Below are positions 1 to 7,775 of a stretch of DNA of 64,000 nt, piece by piece. Below the pieces are notes generated by a model, which worked only from the letters and a program-made list of their open reading frames with translations, did no database searches and was not told the DNA's origin. The DNA is from Marixanthomonas sp. SCSIO 43207 (GTDB taxonomy: Bacteria > Bacteroidota > Bacteroidia > Flavobacteriales > Flavobacteriaceae). Position 1 is the first letter of the stretch, and each line of letters begins with the position of its first letter. The DNA is taken from NCBI RefSeq assembly GCF_019904255.1, contig NZ_CP063203.1:806001-870000 (forward strand). The letters are read 5' to 3'. A program made the translations under genes and the position numbers.

Positions 1-872
1 ATTATATTAATACTATTAGGCAAGTGATTTTTCTTAAAATCTGCTTCGTCACGTGTATCAATCACCAAGGTATCATCTTCTATTTCTGAAACATTCAATT
101 GAATAGAAACGTTTCCGATACTTTTTGATAAAACATCGGCTCCATCTTTATTAATTGAAACATTAAAACCAAAATAATGAGGTATAAAAGGTTGAGAGCT
201 TAATAAATGACTTGTAAATTGCTCTTCTGTTTGGTTTTTAAAAGCCCAGTTGCCTAATCGTTCATTACCCAAAGTACTTGAAGATGCATCTGCACTCATG
301 CCCTTTCCGCATAAAGATCCGGCTCCGTGAGCAGGATAAACAAGAGCTGCATCTGGTATGTTTGTAAATTTATTTTGGATAGTTTTATACATCATTTTTG
401 CCAACTCTTCACGTTTTGCTTTTAAATGACCTGCTTTTTCACGTAAATCTGGACGACCTACATCACCCACAAAAAGTGTGTCTCCGGTAAAGAGAGCTAT
501 ATTTTCATCTTCATTGGCTTGTATGGTAATACTATCTGGTGAGTGACCAGGAGTGTTAATAGCTGTAAATGTAGCATTGCCCATGGTCACACTATCACCA
601 TCATCAAAAGGCGTGTGTGGATAATCTGCTCCTGTTTTTTTACTTGCGTAAATAGTTGCTCCTGTTTCTTTGTGGATTTGTAGATGAGAACTTACAAAAT
701 CTGCATGCGGATGCGTTTCAAAAATTGCAGTTATAGTAGCATTGTTTTCTTCAGCTAATTTATAATACTGCATAGGATCTCTTTCTGGGTCTACCAATGC
801 CATCTTTCCGTCACTTATTATTGCGTAAGAATAATGTGCTAATGGCTTATATTCAAACTGTTTAATTTTCAT
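1..872 (-). CDS. MBL-fold metallo-hydrolase with C-terminal rhodanese domain (partial, runs off left edge)
   Basis: The reading frame opens with ATG at 870-872 and stays open to base 1, so the C-terminus is missing. Visible residues form a metallo-beta-lactamase fold of the persulfide dioxygenase/glyoxalase-II-like branch: metal-binding HPHADF at about residues 54-59 with H63, then NTPGHSPDS, GDTLFVGDVGRPD and PAHGAGSLCGKG. Near the left edge the protein enters a second domain whose VIDTRDEADF stretch is the start of a rhodanese module. Such fusions act on sulfane sulfur (persulfide oxidation or transfer) in the cytoplasm; that substrate is inferred from the family. A -7-like box (893-900) lies just upstream. 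The methyltransferase gene on the same strand ends 82 bases upstream. Confident of the MBL and rhodanese folds, less of the substrate. Confidence 0.85.
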   Translation of the reverse strand, partial: MKIKQFEYKPLAHYSYAIISDGKMALVDPERDPMQYYKLAEENNATITAIFETHPHADFVSSHLQIHKETGATIYASKKTGADYPHTPFDDGDSVTMGNATFTAINTPGHSPDSITIQANEDENIALFTGDTLFVGDVGRPDLREKAGHLKAKREELAKMMYKTIQNKFTNIPDAALVYPAHGAGSLCGKGMSADASSSTLGNERLGNWAFKNQTEEQFTSHLLSSQPFIPHYFGFNVSINKDGADVLSKSIGNVSIQLNVSEIEDDTLVIDTRDEADFKKNHLPNSINI

Positions 873-892
873 ATACTAAAGTTTTTGTAGTA

Positions 893-900
893 CAAAAATA
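893..900 (-). promoter_or_regulatory. -7 box candidate for the MBL/rhodanese gene
   Basis: Read on the minus strand this is TATTTTTG, a full match to the Bacteroidota TAnnTTTG -7 element, 21 bases before the ATG at 872. No TTG at the usual -33 spacing is visible, so support comes from one element only. Confidence 0.3.
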
Positions 901-954
901 AGAAAGAAAAGGTGTTTTGTTTGTAACATTAGTTACTGACACACGTAAACAACT

Positions 955-1533
955 TTATCCTTTTTGAAGCATTATAAATAATTCATTCCCGGCTCTTTCA
1001 GGTATTGAATTATAAGCTTTTTCCATCTTTTCAATTTTAAAAAGAGGCGTGAAAAGAGAAAGGTACTCTTCTTTGTTACCACCAAAAGGCGGATGGTCTT
1101 CAAATAATGGAATTGAAAACAGTAACCCTACCAATTTACCTTTAGAATGAAGTAAATCGTACATTTTTGATGCGTACTGGCTTCTTAGTTTGGGGGTAAG
1201 AGCACAAAAGAAAGTTTGTTCAATAATAAGATCAAATGTTTCTTTCACATTAAAAAAATCATCTTGTATTAAGTGACCGGAAGGAAAGTTTGGAACTCGG
1301 TTTTTAAAATTTTGAAGAGCAATGTTTGAAACATCAACTACATAAACATTTGTAAAACCTTTATTAAACAAGTATTCTGCTTCATATGAATTACCACCAC
1401 CGGGAATAAGAATTTTTAGTTCTTTATTTGTGAGTTGATCAAAATATTCTTTTAAAGGCGTAGAGATATATCCAATATCCCAACCCATGTTTTTTTCTTC
1501 ATAGCGTTTATTCCAGTAAAGTTCATTAAACAT
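955..1533 (-). CDS. SAM-dependent methyltransferase, thiopurine/thiol S-methyltransferase (TPMT) family
   Basis: A 192-residue single-domain protein. The N-terminal WNKRYEEKNMGWD pattern (residues 8-19) is typical of TPMT-like enzymes, and motif I for S-adenosylmethionine binding is ILIPGGGNSYEAE (41-53), followed by the acidic strand end VVDVS. DLIIEQTFFCAL (about 101-112) corresponds to motif IV, and the C-terminus keeps the PPFGG loop. Members methylate thiol, halide or thiopurine acceptors; the natural acceptor here cannot be told. Starts at ATG. It stands on the same strand as the thioesterase upstream (88-base gap) and the MBL/rhodanese gene downstream; a role in sulfur-compound handling shared with that gene is only an inference from adjacency. 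Confidence 0.82.
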   Translation of the reverse strand: MFNELYWNKRYEEKNMGWDIGYISTPLKEYFDQLTNKELKILIPGGGNSYEAEYLFNKGFTNVYVVDVSNIALQNFKNRVPNFPSGHLIQDDFFNVKETFDLIIEQTFFCALTPKLRSQYASKMYDLLHSKGKLVGLLFSIPLFEDHPPFGGNKEEYLSLFTPLFKIEKMEKAYNSIPERAGNELFIMLQKG

Positions 1534-1621
1534 AGGTTATAGATTTATAATAGTAGCAACACCTTTTTAAAGGCACATCTACTCTAGAGTAATAAAAGAG
1601 AAAGATGATTTAAGAAAAAAG

Positions 1622-2131
1622 TTAATTAAATAGTGCTTTTAATTCTGTGGCATCTTTTGGATCCATCTTTTTGGCTAAAACTAAACTTAACTGTCTTCTG
1701 CGCAAAGCGGCATCATATCGTTCTTTTTCAAGATCAGTTTCGGGTTTTAGTGGAGGGACAGGCACCGGGCTTCCCATTTCATCAACAGCTACAAATGTGT
1801 AAATAGCTTCATTTGCTTTGCTACGCATTCCGCTTTCTCTATCTTCAATCCAAACATCCATATAGACTTCCATAGAGCTTTTAAAAGCGCGAGATACTTT
1901 TGCTTCAACAGTCACAACACTTCCTAAAGGGATCATTTTGTTAAAAGCAACATGATTAACCGATGCTGTAACAACAATTCTACGGCTGTGACGTCTAGCA
2001 GCAATCCCAGCTGCACGGTCCATTCTTGCCAATAATTCGCCACCAAACATATTACCTATAGGATTTGTTTCACTTGGTAAAACAAAGTCTGTAATGATGG
2101 TTCTAGATTCTAAAGCTGTTTTGGGTTCCAT
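1622..2131 (-). CDS. Acyl-CoA thioesterase, hotdog fold (BFIT/YciA-like)
   Basis: A 169-residue cytoplasmic hotdog-fold thioesterase. The segment NPIGNMFGGELLARMD carries the G-G-x-x-x-x-x-x-D catalytic helix of the acyl-CoA thioesterase family, followed by VTASVNHVAFNKMIPLGSVV and a typical strand YTFVAVDEMGSPVPVPPL. The family hydrolyses acyl-CoA to free acid and CoA. The frame can be extended seven codons to a TTG at 2150-2152, but that TTG is the end of a perfect -7 promoter box (2150-2157), so the ATG at 2131 is chosen. It lies between the SPOR-domain gene (upstream) and the methyltransferase. Confidence 0.88.
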   Translation of the reverse strand: MEPKTALESRTIITDFVLPSETNPIGNMFGGELLARMDRAAGIAARRHSRRIVVTASVNHVAFNKMIPLGSVVTVEAKVSRAFKSSMEVYMDVWIEDRESGMRSKANEAIYTFVAVDEMGSPVPVPPLKPETDLEKERYDAALRRRQLSLVLAKKMDPKDATELKALFN

Positions 2132-2149
2132 TGCAAAAAATAGTTTTTG

Positions 2150-2157
2150 CAAAGGTA
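2150..2157 (-). promoter_or_regulatory. -7 box candidate for the thioesterase gene
   Basis: Minus-strand TACCTTTG matches TAnnTTTG and sits 18 bases before the ATG at 2131. Its TTG is the only alternative start codon of the gene, which makes that upstream start unlikely. No clear -33 TTG. Confidence 0.4.
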
Positions 2158-2197
2158 CGTTGGTTTTTAATTAAATGGAATAAAAACTGTTGATTAT

Positions 2198-3151
2198 CTA
2201 TTTAGATAAATCTTTAACCAATAACCAAGCTGCTTCATTTTCAGTACGCTTTATATTCCGAAGTTGTTGAAGTGCTTCTCTTCGGTTTTCATAACTAGCA
2301 TAAACTACTTGATGAAGGCCGTATTTATTGACTCCTATCAATTTTGCATTGTATCCCTTTTTGTTAAGCTGTTCTATTTTGTTTACCGCATTTTCTTCCA
2401 TCCTGAAAGCTCCTGCAATAATGTGATAGTTGCCTTTTTGTTTAGGCACCGTAACTTTGATAGCCGGTAATGGATTTTCAATAACAAAAGTAGCTTCTTG
2501 TATCTGGTTTTCTATTCTATTGTCAGCCTCTTGCTTAGCTGCAAAATTGTGTTTTTGCACTTTACTTTCATAAAGTTTCATACCTCCAAAACCGCCTAAC
2601 GTCAGTGCTATAAGACCAACTGCTGCATATTTTAAGTAAGGTTTAAAAGCACGTCGCTCAGGGGTAATGTGTATGGGCGCTTTTTCTTCAAGGTTCTCAA
2701 CCGTCTCTTTATAAACTTCACGGTTAACCTTTGTTGAAGTGTATGTACTTAAACCAAAGGATGCGGTATTAAAGTTTTCTGTCTCAAAAGGTGTAAACTG
2801 AAGTGATTTTTCAGTATTCAGAGAAAACTCTCCTAGATGCTTAAAGACTACCGTTTCACCTTCTGAAAGTTGAAGCGCTGCTTTTGAAGTGTAATTTCTT
2901 ATTTTTTGTATCGCAACCTCATAACTACACTTTTCTACAGAGGCAACATAGTTTGCCAACAAACCATCATTGGTTTGTAATTGTCTATTAAAAGAAAGTG
3001 ATTTTGAAGGCGGATAAAAGGTATTGGTTTCATCATCAATTCTAGCAGATTGATATTGCGTTAAAAAAGCTCCAAAACCAGGAATAATAACACACTCATA
3101 CCTATATAGTAAGTCTTTTATGTAAGTGGCTAGTTGCATACTAACAAACAT
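2198..3151 (-). CDS. HU-CCDC81/SPOR-domain membrane protein
   Basis: A 317-residue protein with three visible parts. Residues 1-70 resemble the HU-like N-terminal domain shared by Bacteroidota SPOR proteins and CCDC81 (YIKDLLYRYECVIIPGFGAF is characteristic); a single transmembrane helix at about 173-191 (YAAVGLIALTLGGFGG); and a C-terminal SPOR domain at about 240-317 that would bind denuded glycan of septal peptidoglycan. The layout suggests a bitopic inner-membrane protein with the HU-like part in the cytoplasm and SPOR in the periplasm, acting in division or envelope maintenance; the function is inferred from domains. ATG at 3151 is used; a second in-frame ATG four codons in is possible. 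It is divergent from dprA. Confidence 0.85.
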   Translation of the reverse strand: MFVSMQLATYIKDLLYRYECVIIPGFGAFLTQYQSARIDDETNTFYPPSKSLSFNRQLQTNDGLLANYVASVEKCSYEVAIQKIRNYTSKAALQLSEGETVVFKHLGEFSLNTEKSLQFTPFETENFNTASFGLSTYTSTKVNREVYKETVENLEEKAPIHITPERRAFKPYLKYAAVGLIALTLGGFGGMKLYESKVQKHNFAAKQEADNRIENQIQEATFVIENPLPAIKVTVPKQKGNYHIIAGAFRMEENAVNKIEQLNKKGYNAKLIGVNKYGLHQVVYASYENRREALQQLRNIKRTENEAAWLLVKDLSK

Positions 3152-3249
3152 AGATTAATTTTTTAGGTATTTCAATTACCGGGCATAAAATTTATCAACA
3201 AGTTAAAAAAGTGTATTTTTAAAAACTCCCCGATTGCATATTTTCTATT

Positions 3250-4356
3250 ATGTTATCACAAAAAGAATTACTTTATACGCTTGCTTTACAGCGCACTCCT
3301 AATCTTGGAGATACTTCAGCAAAAAAATTATTACGTGCCGTAGGATCGGCCGAAGCAATTTTTAAAGAAAAAAAACACAATTTGCTGAAAATTGATGGTA
3401 TTGGTTCCTTTAAGCTGAAAAACCTTAATGAAAACCAACAACTTACAGAAGCCGAAGCCGAACTTCGCTTTATCAAAGATAATGATATTGAATTTTCATA
3501 TTTTCTTGACAAAACATATCCTGAACGCCTAAAACATTGTCTAGACGGTCCTATACTTTTTTTTCATAGCGGAAATATTGATTTAAAGAATAAAAAAATA
3601 ATAAGCATTGTTGGCACTCGAAAAGTAACTACCTATGGAACTATTTTCTGTGAAAAATTAATAGAAGAATTAGCGCCTCTCGATCCCATAATTGTTTCAG
3701 GATTTGCTTATGGAGTTGATATTACAGCTCACAAAGCTGCAATGGACAACAACTTGCAAACTATAGCTTGTTTGGCTCACGGACTCAATCAAATATACCC
3801 AAAAGTTCATAAAAAATATGTCACCAAGGTTGAACAACATGGTGGTTTTATCACAGAGTTTTGGAGCGACGATCCTTTTGATAGAAATAACTTTTTAAAA
3901 CGAAACCGAATCATTGCCGGATTATCTGAAGCAACCATCGTGATAGAATCTGCCGAAAAAGGAGGAAGCCTTGTTACTGCCGATATTGCAAATTCTTACA
4001 ATCGAGAAGTGTTTGCAGTACCGGGCCGAAGTAGTGATAAACAGAGCCAAGGTTGCAATAACCTCATAAAAAGACAGCAAGCTCATTTGTTAACAAATGC
4101 CGCAGACCTTATATACCACCTAGATTGGGAACTAGAAGAAACCAATAAAAAACCACAACAAACTCAGCTATTTGTAGAATTAACCGAAGAAGAAAAAACA
4201 ATCTACCGGTTTTTAAAACAAAAGGATAAAGAGTTGCTAGACATTATTGCTCTAGAATGTCAAATACCAACTTTTAAAGTAGCCACTATTTTATTGAATA
4301 TGGAATTGAAAGGTGTTGTACGGCCTTTGCCCGGCAAATTGTTTCAAGTGGTTTAA
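3250..4356 (+). CDS. dprA: DNA processing protein DprA (DNA-protecting protein, RecA loader)
   Basis: A 368-residue protein with the DprA layout: an N-terminal helix-hairpin-helix region (1-75), a central Rossmann-like domain with ISIVGTRKVTTYG, SGFAYGVDITAHKAA and AVPGRSSDKQSQGCNNLI, and a C-terminal winged-helix-like region (about 300-368). In natural transformation DprA binds incoming single-stranded DNA and loads RecA; it is conserved in many non-competent bacteria too. Start is ATG. The gene converges on trpS with a 4-base overlap: the palindrome TTAA at 4353-4356 gives TAA stops on both strands. recA lies about 6 kb away, but not in the same operon. Confidence 0.95.
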   Translation: MLSQKELLYTLALQRTPNLGDTSAKKLLRAVGSAEAIFKEKKHNLLKIDGIGSFKLKNLNENQQLTEAEAELRFIKDNDIEFSYFLDKTYPERLKHCLDGPILFFHSGNIDLKNKKIISIVGTRKVTTYGTIFCEKLIEELAPLDPIIVSGFAYGVDITAHKAAMDNNLQTIACLAHGLNQIYPKVHKKYVTKVEQHGGFITEFWSDDPFDRNNFLKRNRIIAGLSEATIVIESAEKGGSLVTADIANSYNREVFAVPGRSSDKQSQGCNNLIKRQQAHLLTNAADLIYHLDWELEETNKKPQQTQLFVELTEEEKTIYRFLKQKDKELLDIIALECQIPTFKVATILLNMELKGVVRPLPGKLFQVV

Positions 4357-5321
4357 TAACCCACTTTGTCTCGCACGCGTTTTAAAACCTCATCAGCTAC
4401 TTTACCTGCTTTTTGTGCACCTATTTTTAAAGCGTCATCTATTTCGTCTAGGTTGTTTATGTAATGATTGTATTTTTCTCGTTGTTCAGAAAACGTTTCG
4501 GTTATTAACTCAAATAAGGCTTGTTTGGCGTGGCCATACCCATAGCCACCGTTTTCATAATTGGCACGCATTACGGCAGTTTTTTCTTCCGAAGCTATTA
4601 TTTTATACAACGCAAATACATTACAAGTATCTGGGTTTTTTGGCTCTTCTAGTGGGGTGCTGTCGGTTTCGATTCCCATTATTTGTTTCCGAAGTTTTTT
4701 ATCAGGCAAAAATATATTAATGAAATTATTGTTCGATTTACTCATCTTAGACCCATCGGTCCCGGGAATAAGCTTAGTGTTTTCTTGTATTTTACCTTCA
4801 GGTAACACAAATGTTTCGCCCATTTTTGCATGAAACCTTGAAGCCACATCACGCGTCATTTCAATATGCTGTAATTGATCTTTCCCAACGGGGATAATCT
4901 CTGCATCGTACAATAAAATATCTGCTGCCATTAACATTGGGTAGGTAAATAGCCCGGCATTGACGTCTTCTAGCCTGCCTGCTTTGTCTTTAAAAGAGTG
5001 AGCTAATGTTAACCGTTGATAAGGAAAAAAACAGCTTAAATACCAAGAAAGCTCTGCTGTTTGCGGCACATCGCTTTGGCGATAAAAAGTAACTCTATTA
5101 ATATCTAGCCCAAAAGCCAACCACGTTGCTGCCACGCTATAGGTGTTGTTTCGTAACGTTTCGGCATCTTTAATTTGCGTCAACGAGTGCATGTCTGCAA
5201 TGAACAAAAAGGATTCATTTTTTGAATCATTTGCCATTTCAATTGCTGGCTTGATAGCACCCAAAATATTTCCTAAATGCGGGGTGCCTGTGCTTTGTAT
5301 TCCTGTGAGTATTCTTGACAT
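4353..5321 (-). CDS. trpS: Tryptophanyl-tRNA synthetase
   Basis: A 322-residue class I aminoacyl-tRNA synthetase charging tRNA-Trp with tryptophan using ATP. The HIGH-type signature is PHLGN (14-18) and the KMSKS loop is present intact at 192-196 (GTDGSKMSKSN). Length and the MAADILLYDA and VGKDQLQHIEM segments are characteristic of bacterial TrpRS. ATG start; a -7 box lies about 20 bases upstream. Convergent with dprA, sharing the TTAA stop palindrome, so no room for an intergenic terminator. Confidence 0.97.
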   Translation of the reverse strand: MSRILTGIQSTGTPHLGNILGAIKPAIEMANDSKNESFLFIADMHSLTQIKDAETLRNNTYSVAATWLAFGLDINRVTFYRQSDVPQTAELSWYLSCFFPYQRLTLAHSFKDKAGRLEDVNAGLFTYPMLMAADILLYDAEIIPVGKDQLQHIEMTRDVASRFHAKMGETFVLPEGKIQENTKLIPGTDGSKMSKSNNNFINIFLPDKKLRKQIMGIETDSTPLEEPKNPDTCNVFALYKIIASEEKTAVMRANYENGGYGYGHAKQALFELITETFSEQREKYNHYINNLDEIDDALKIGAQKAGKVADEVLKRVRDKVGY

Positions 5322-5341
5322 TGTAAAATTAAATCTTTCAG

Positions 5342-5349
5342 CAAAAGTA
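5342..5349 (-). promoter_or_regulatory. -7 box candidate for trpS
   Basis: Minus-strand TACTTTTG matches TAnnTTTG, 20 bases before the trpS ATG. It lies in the 30-base gap between trpS and the upstream gene and touches that gene's tail only by proximity. No -33 TTG seen. Confidence 0.33.
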
Positions 5350-5351
5350 CT

Positions 5352-6869
5352 TTAATTTGATGATAACTTCGAAATTAAAAACGACCTTTCTTTTATTGAA
5401 AAATATGAGAAGTAGTACACTCCTCCTATTTTAAACAAAGCTGGTTTTACCAATCGTATTCTGTTTTCTTGTAAACTTTCTTCGTGATTTCTAGACCTTT
5501 CAAATACTGATAGAATGGGTTTTTCACCCGATACCTCAAAGGTTTCTTTGCTTACAGTGATAGTAGTAAAATCTTCTTCTAGTTCTTTTTCATTTAAGTA
5601 CAACGAATTGGTTGTCCCGTAATTAGGCGGATTTGCTTGAACAGCATCATTTATTGTTAACCCAACTAAAACACTTATAGATACAATGGCAAAAACTGGA
5701 GAACCTGTATAAATTGGCACATAACTATCATTTGTTGTACTCATTCTATGACCCGATTCAGGAATGTGAATAGCACCTACTTTTATAGTGTAATTTGATT
5801 GGTCTTCATATGCCACAATACCAGCGTCTCCTCTATACAGTCTTCTTAAAAATTTTTTGCTTTTGGTTATGTCGTCAGGATCTTTAATACCGTATTCGGG
5901 GATTTTTAAATTTTGAGGGGTCGTAAAATTGCCCATTGAGGTATCATCAAAATTATAAGAACCTAATATTTTATTTGTTTTATAATCAACTACCTGAACT
6001 TTCACCTCCTGCTTTGTTTGAACCATCTGAAATAACAAATCGTTTTTAAGGTATGAATGCGATTTAATTTCTTTTTTTGAACGTCTTTGTTTGTCAATTT
6101 TTGGAAAATCTACTGTGTATGGGCTTATTTTTCTGGTTTTTAAGTCTAAAGCAATAATATCTGTAATATGGTCTGCACCATCTTCATCTGTATAATAATC
6201 AACTGTGATTATAATTTTATTTTCTGAAACGTATATTTTTTTTGGGTTGAGAGACAAGGTTAAAGAACCCTCTTCATCCATTTTAAAAATATTTATAATA
6301 GAATTTTTACTGAATAGTTTTTGAGAAAGATACTTTTCTGTTAACACATCATTTTCAGAAATAAATTCAATTTTTTCAAAACCTTCTTTTTCAGAAAAAA
6401 CATACACTGAAATGAAAGAATCTTCTGTAATTGAAACAGCATAAAACTTATTATTTGTGCCATAATATCCAATGAGCGTTTCTTTTTTATCAAAAACGTC
6501 TTCTATTATGGTTTCCTGAACTTCTGAAGTTGAAAAATCAACATCCATAAAACCTATATTGTCTTTTCTGGCAAAGTATAAACGTAGCTTATCTTGTAGA
6601 TGAATAGCATCTAAAAAAGAACCTACTTTATTAGGAATGTTTGCTTCAACTGTTTTTAAAACCGTTCCTTTCTCATCTATTTGATGAGCTTCAATATCGT
6701 TTTTATCAACTTTTAAAAAAGAAAAACCTCCCGTTTTTTCATTAGCCAACGGAACAATAGCCGTTTTACTAGAGAATATTAATGTTCCGTCAATAGGAAC
6801 TTTAATGTTTTCGGTCTGTGAGTATGTAATTTTAGAGACAAAAAAAAAGAGTAGTAGTAAATAGCGCAT
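5352..6869 (-). CDS. Exported protein of unknown function
   Basis: A 505-residue protein I do not recognise. It begins with MRYLLLLFFFVSKITYSQ, a clear signal peptide that ends in the S-Q typical of flavobacterial signal-peptidase-I sites, so it is exported to the periplasm or outer membrane. The remainder is rich in beta-strand-like and charged segments (for example repeated LxxKNDL and KIYVSENKIIITVDYYT) and could form a beta-propeller-like fold, but no repeat signature is clear; one hydrophobic stretch (SPVFAIVSISVLVGLTI) lies in the C-terminal third. The frame extends to a TTG at 6885-6887, but that TTG belongs to a -7 promoter box, so the ATG at 6869 is chosen. Upstream of trpS on the same strand, 30-base gap; divergent from the acyltransferase gene. 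Confidence 0.7.
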   Translation of the reverse strand: MRYLLLLFFFVSKITYSQTENIKVPIDGTLIFSSKTAIVPLANEKTGGFSFLKVDKNDIEAHQIDEKGTVLKTVEANIPNKVGSFLDAIHLQDKLRLYFARKDNIGFMDVDFSTSEVQETIIEDVFDKKETLIGYYGTNNKFYAVSITEDSFISVYVFSEKEGFEKIEFISENDVLTEKYLSQKLFSKNSIINIFKMDEEGSLTLSLNPKKIYVSENKIIITVDYYTDEDGADHITDIIALDLKTRKISPYTVDFPKIDKQRRSKKEIKSHSYLKNDLLFQMVQTKQEVKVQVVDYKTNKILGSYNFDDTSMGNFTTPQNLKIPEYGIKDPDDITKSKKFLRRLYRGDAGIVAYEDQSNYTIKVGAIHIPESGHRMSTTNDSYVPIYTGSPVFAIVSISVLVGLTINDAVQANPPNYGTTNSLYLNEKELEEDFTTITVSKETFEVSGEKPILSVFERSRNHEESLQENRIRLVKPALFKIGGVYYFSYFSIKERSFLISKLSSN

Positions 6870-6884
6870 TAAAAATAGTTTTGA

Positions 6885-6892
6885 CAAATGTA
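6885..6892 (-). promoter_or_regulatory. -7 box candidate for the exported protein gene
   Basis: Minus-strand TACATTTG matches TAnnTTTG, 15 bases before the ATG at 6869; its TTG is the alternative start codon of the longer frame. Confidence 0.4.
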
Positions 6893-6941
6893 TACAAATG
6901 TGATAATATAAAAAATTAGGCCATAGATTGCCGTAAAAATG

Positions 6942-6949
6942 TAATTTTG
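6942..6949 (+). promoter_or_regulatory. -7 box candidate for the PlsC-type gene
   Basis: TAATTTTG matches TAnnTTTG and ends at the TTG that would be the first possible start codon of the acyltransferase. Transcription would then begin at about 6954-6957, right at the GTG at 6956. No TTG lies at -33 spacing. Confidence 0.33.
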
Positions 6950-6955
6950 GACTTC

Positions 6956-7696
6956 GTGAAATTTTTAAAATACATCCTAATAGCTTTATATCGTATCTGG
7001 TTTTATATACTAGTTACTGTCCCTATACTTGTATTATTTCCTATACTACTTATTAGTATTCTTAAGGAGAAATGGTATCCGTTTTTCTTCAAATTGGCTA
7101 AGATTTGGGGCACTATTATTTTATACGGAATGGGATTTACACCCAAAATAAAACGAGAAACCAAATACATTAAAGGGAAGAGTTACATGTTTGTGGCCAA
7201 CCACACCTCAATGACCGATATAATGTTAATGCTATACGTAGTAAACAATCCATTTGTTTTTGTAGGTAAAAAAGAATTGGCAAAAATACCCGTATTTGGC
7301 TTTTTTTATAAACGCACTTGTATTTTAGTAGATCGGGATAACCCTAAAAGCCGCATGGAAGTTTTTAAAAGGGCGCAGCAAAAACTAAACAGCGGGTTAA
7401 GCGTTTGTATTTTTCCTGAAGGTGGTGTTCCAGATGATTATTCAGTGCTGCTAGACACCTTTAAAGATGGGGCTTTTAGACTGGCAATAGATCATAACAT
7501 TCCTATTGCTCCTATGTCTTTTCACGATAATAAAAAGAGATTCTCTTATTCTTTTTTATCTGCCAGCCCTGGTAAAATGCGTGTTAAGGTTCACGAAACC
7601 TTGCCTACTAAAATTTTGGCTATGGAAGATAGACGTATGTTAAATCATACAACTCATAAGATTATCAAAGACGAACTTTCAAACCCTACTGTATAA
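6956..7696 (+). CDS. plsC: 1-acyl-sn-glycerol-3-phosphate acyltransferase (PlsC family)
   Basis: A membrane-bound acyltransferase of about 246 residues that makes phosphatidic acid from lysophosphatidic acid and an acyl donor. An N-terminal hydrophobic region (about residues 5-40) is followed by the catalytic NHTSMTD (HX4D), the glycerol-phosphate binding FPEGG, and the VGKKELAKIPVFG motif, all intact. There is no ATG start: the frame offers TTG at 6947, which is the last part of a -7 box, or GTG at 6956 giving MKFLKYILIALYR. I prefer GTG; the mRNA could be leaderless. A strong bidirectional hairpin terminator follows directly. Confidence 0.9.
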   Translation: MKFLKYILIALYRIWFYILVTVPILVLFPILLISILKEKWYPFFFKLAKIWGTIILYGMGFTPKIKRETKYIKGKSYMFVANHTSMTDIMLMLYVVNNPFVFVGKKELAKIPVFGFFYKRTCILVDRDNPKSRMEVFKRAQQKLNSGLSVCIFPEGGVPDDYSVLLDTFKDGAFRLAIDHNIPIAPMSFHDNKKRFSYSFLSASPGKMRVKVHETLPTKILAMEDRRMLNHTTHKIIKDELSNPTV

Positions 7697-7698
7697 AA

Positions 7699-7730
7699 AA
7701 ACCGTCCTATGGCGAAGGACGGTTTCTTTT
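7699..7730. terminator. Bidirectional rho-independent terminator
   Basis: Perfect 10-base stem AAACCGTCCT / AGGACGGTTT (7699-7708 with 7716-7725), loop of 7, T-rich tail downstream and A-run upstream, three bases after the plsC stop. It would serve plsC and, from the other side, the barrel-protein gene ending at 7776. Confidence 0.85.
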
Positions 7731-7775
7731 AATCATGTTTGGCATCACCCAAACCTAACCAACTAAAAAACTAAC

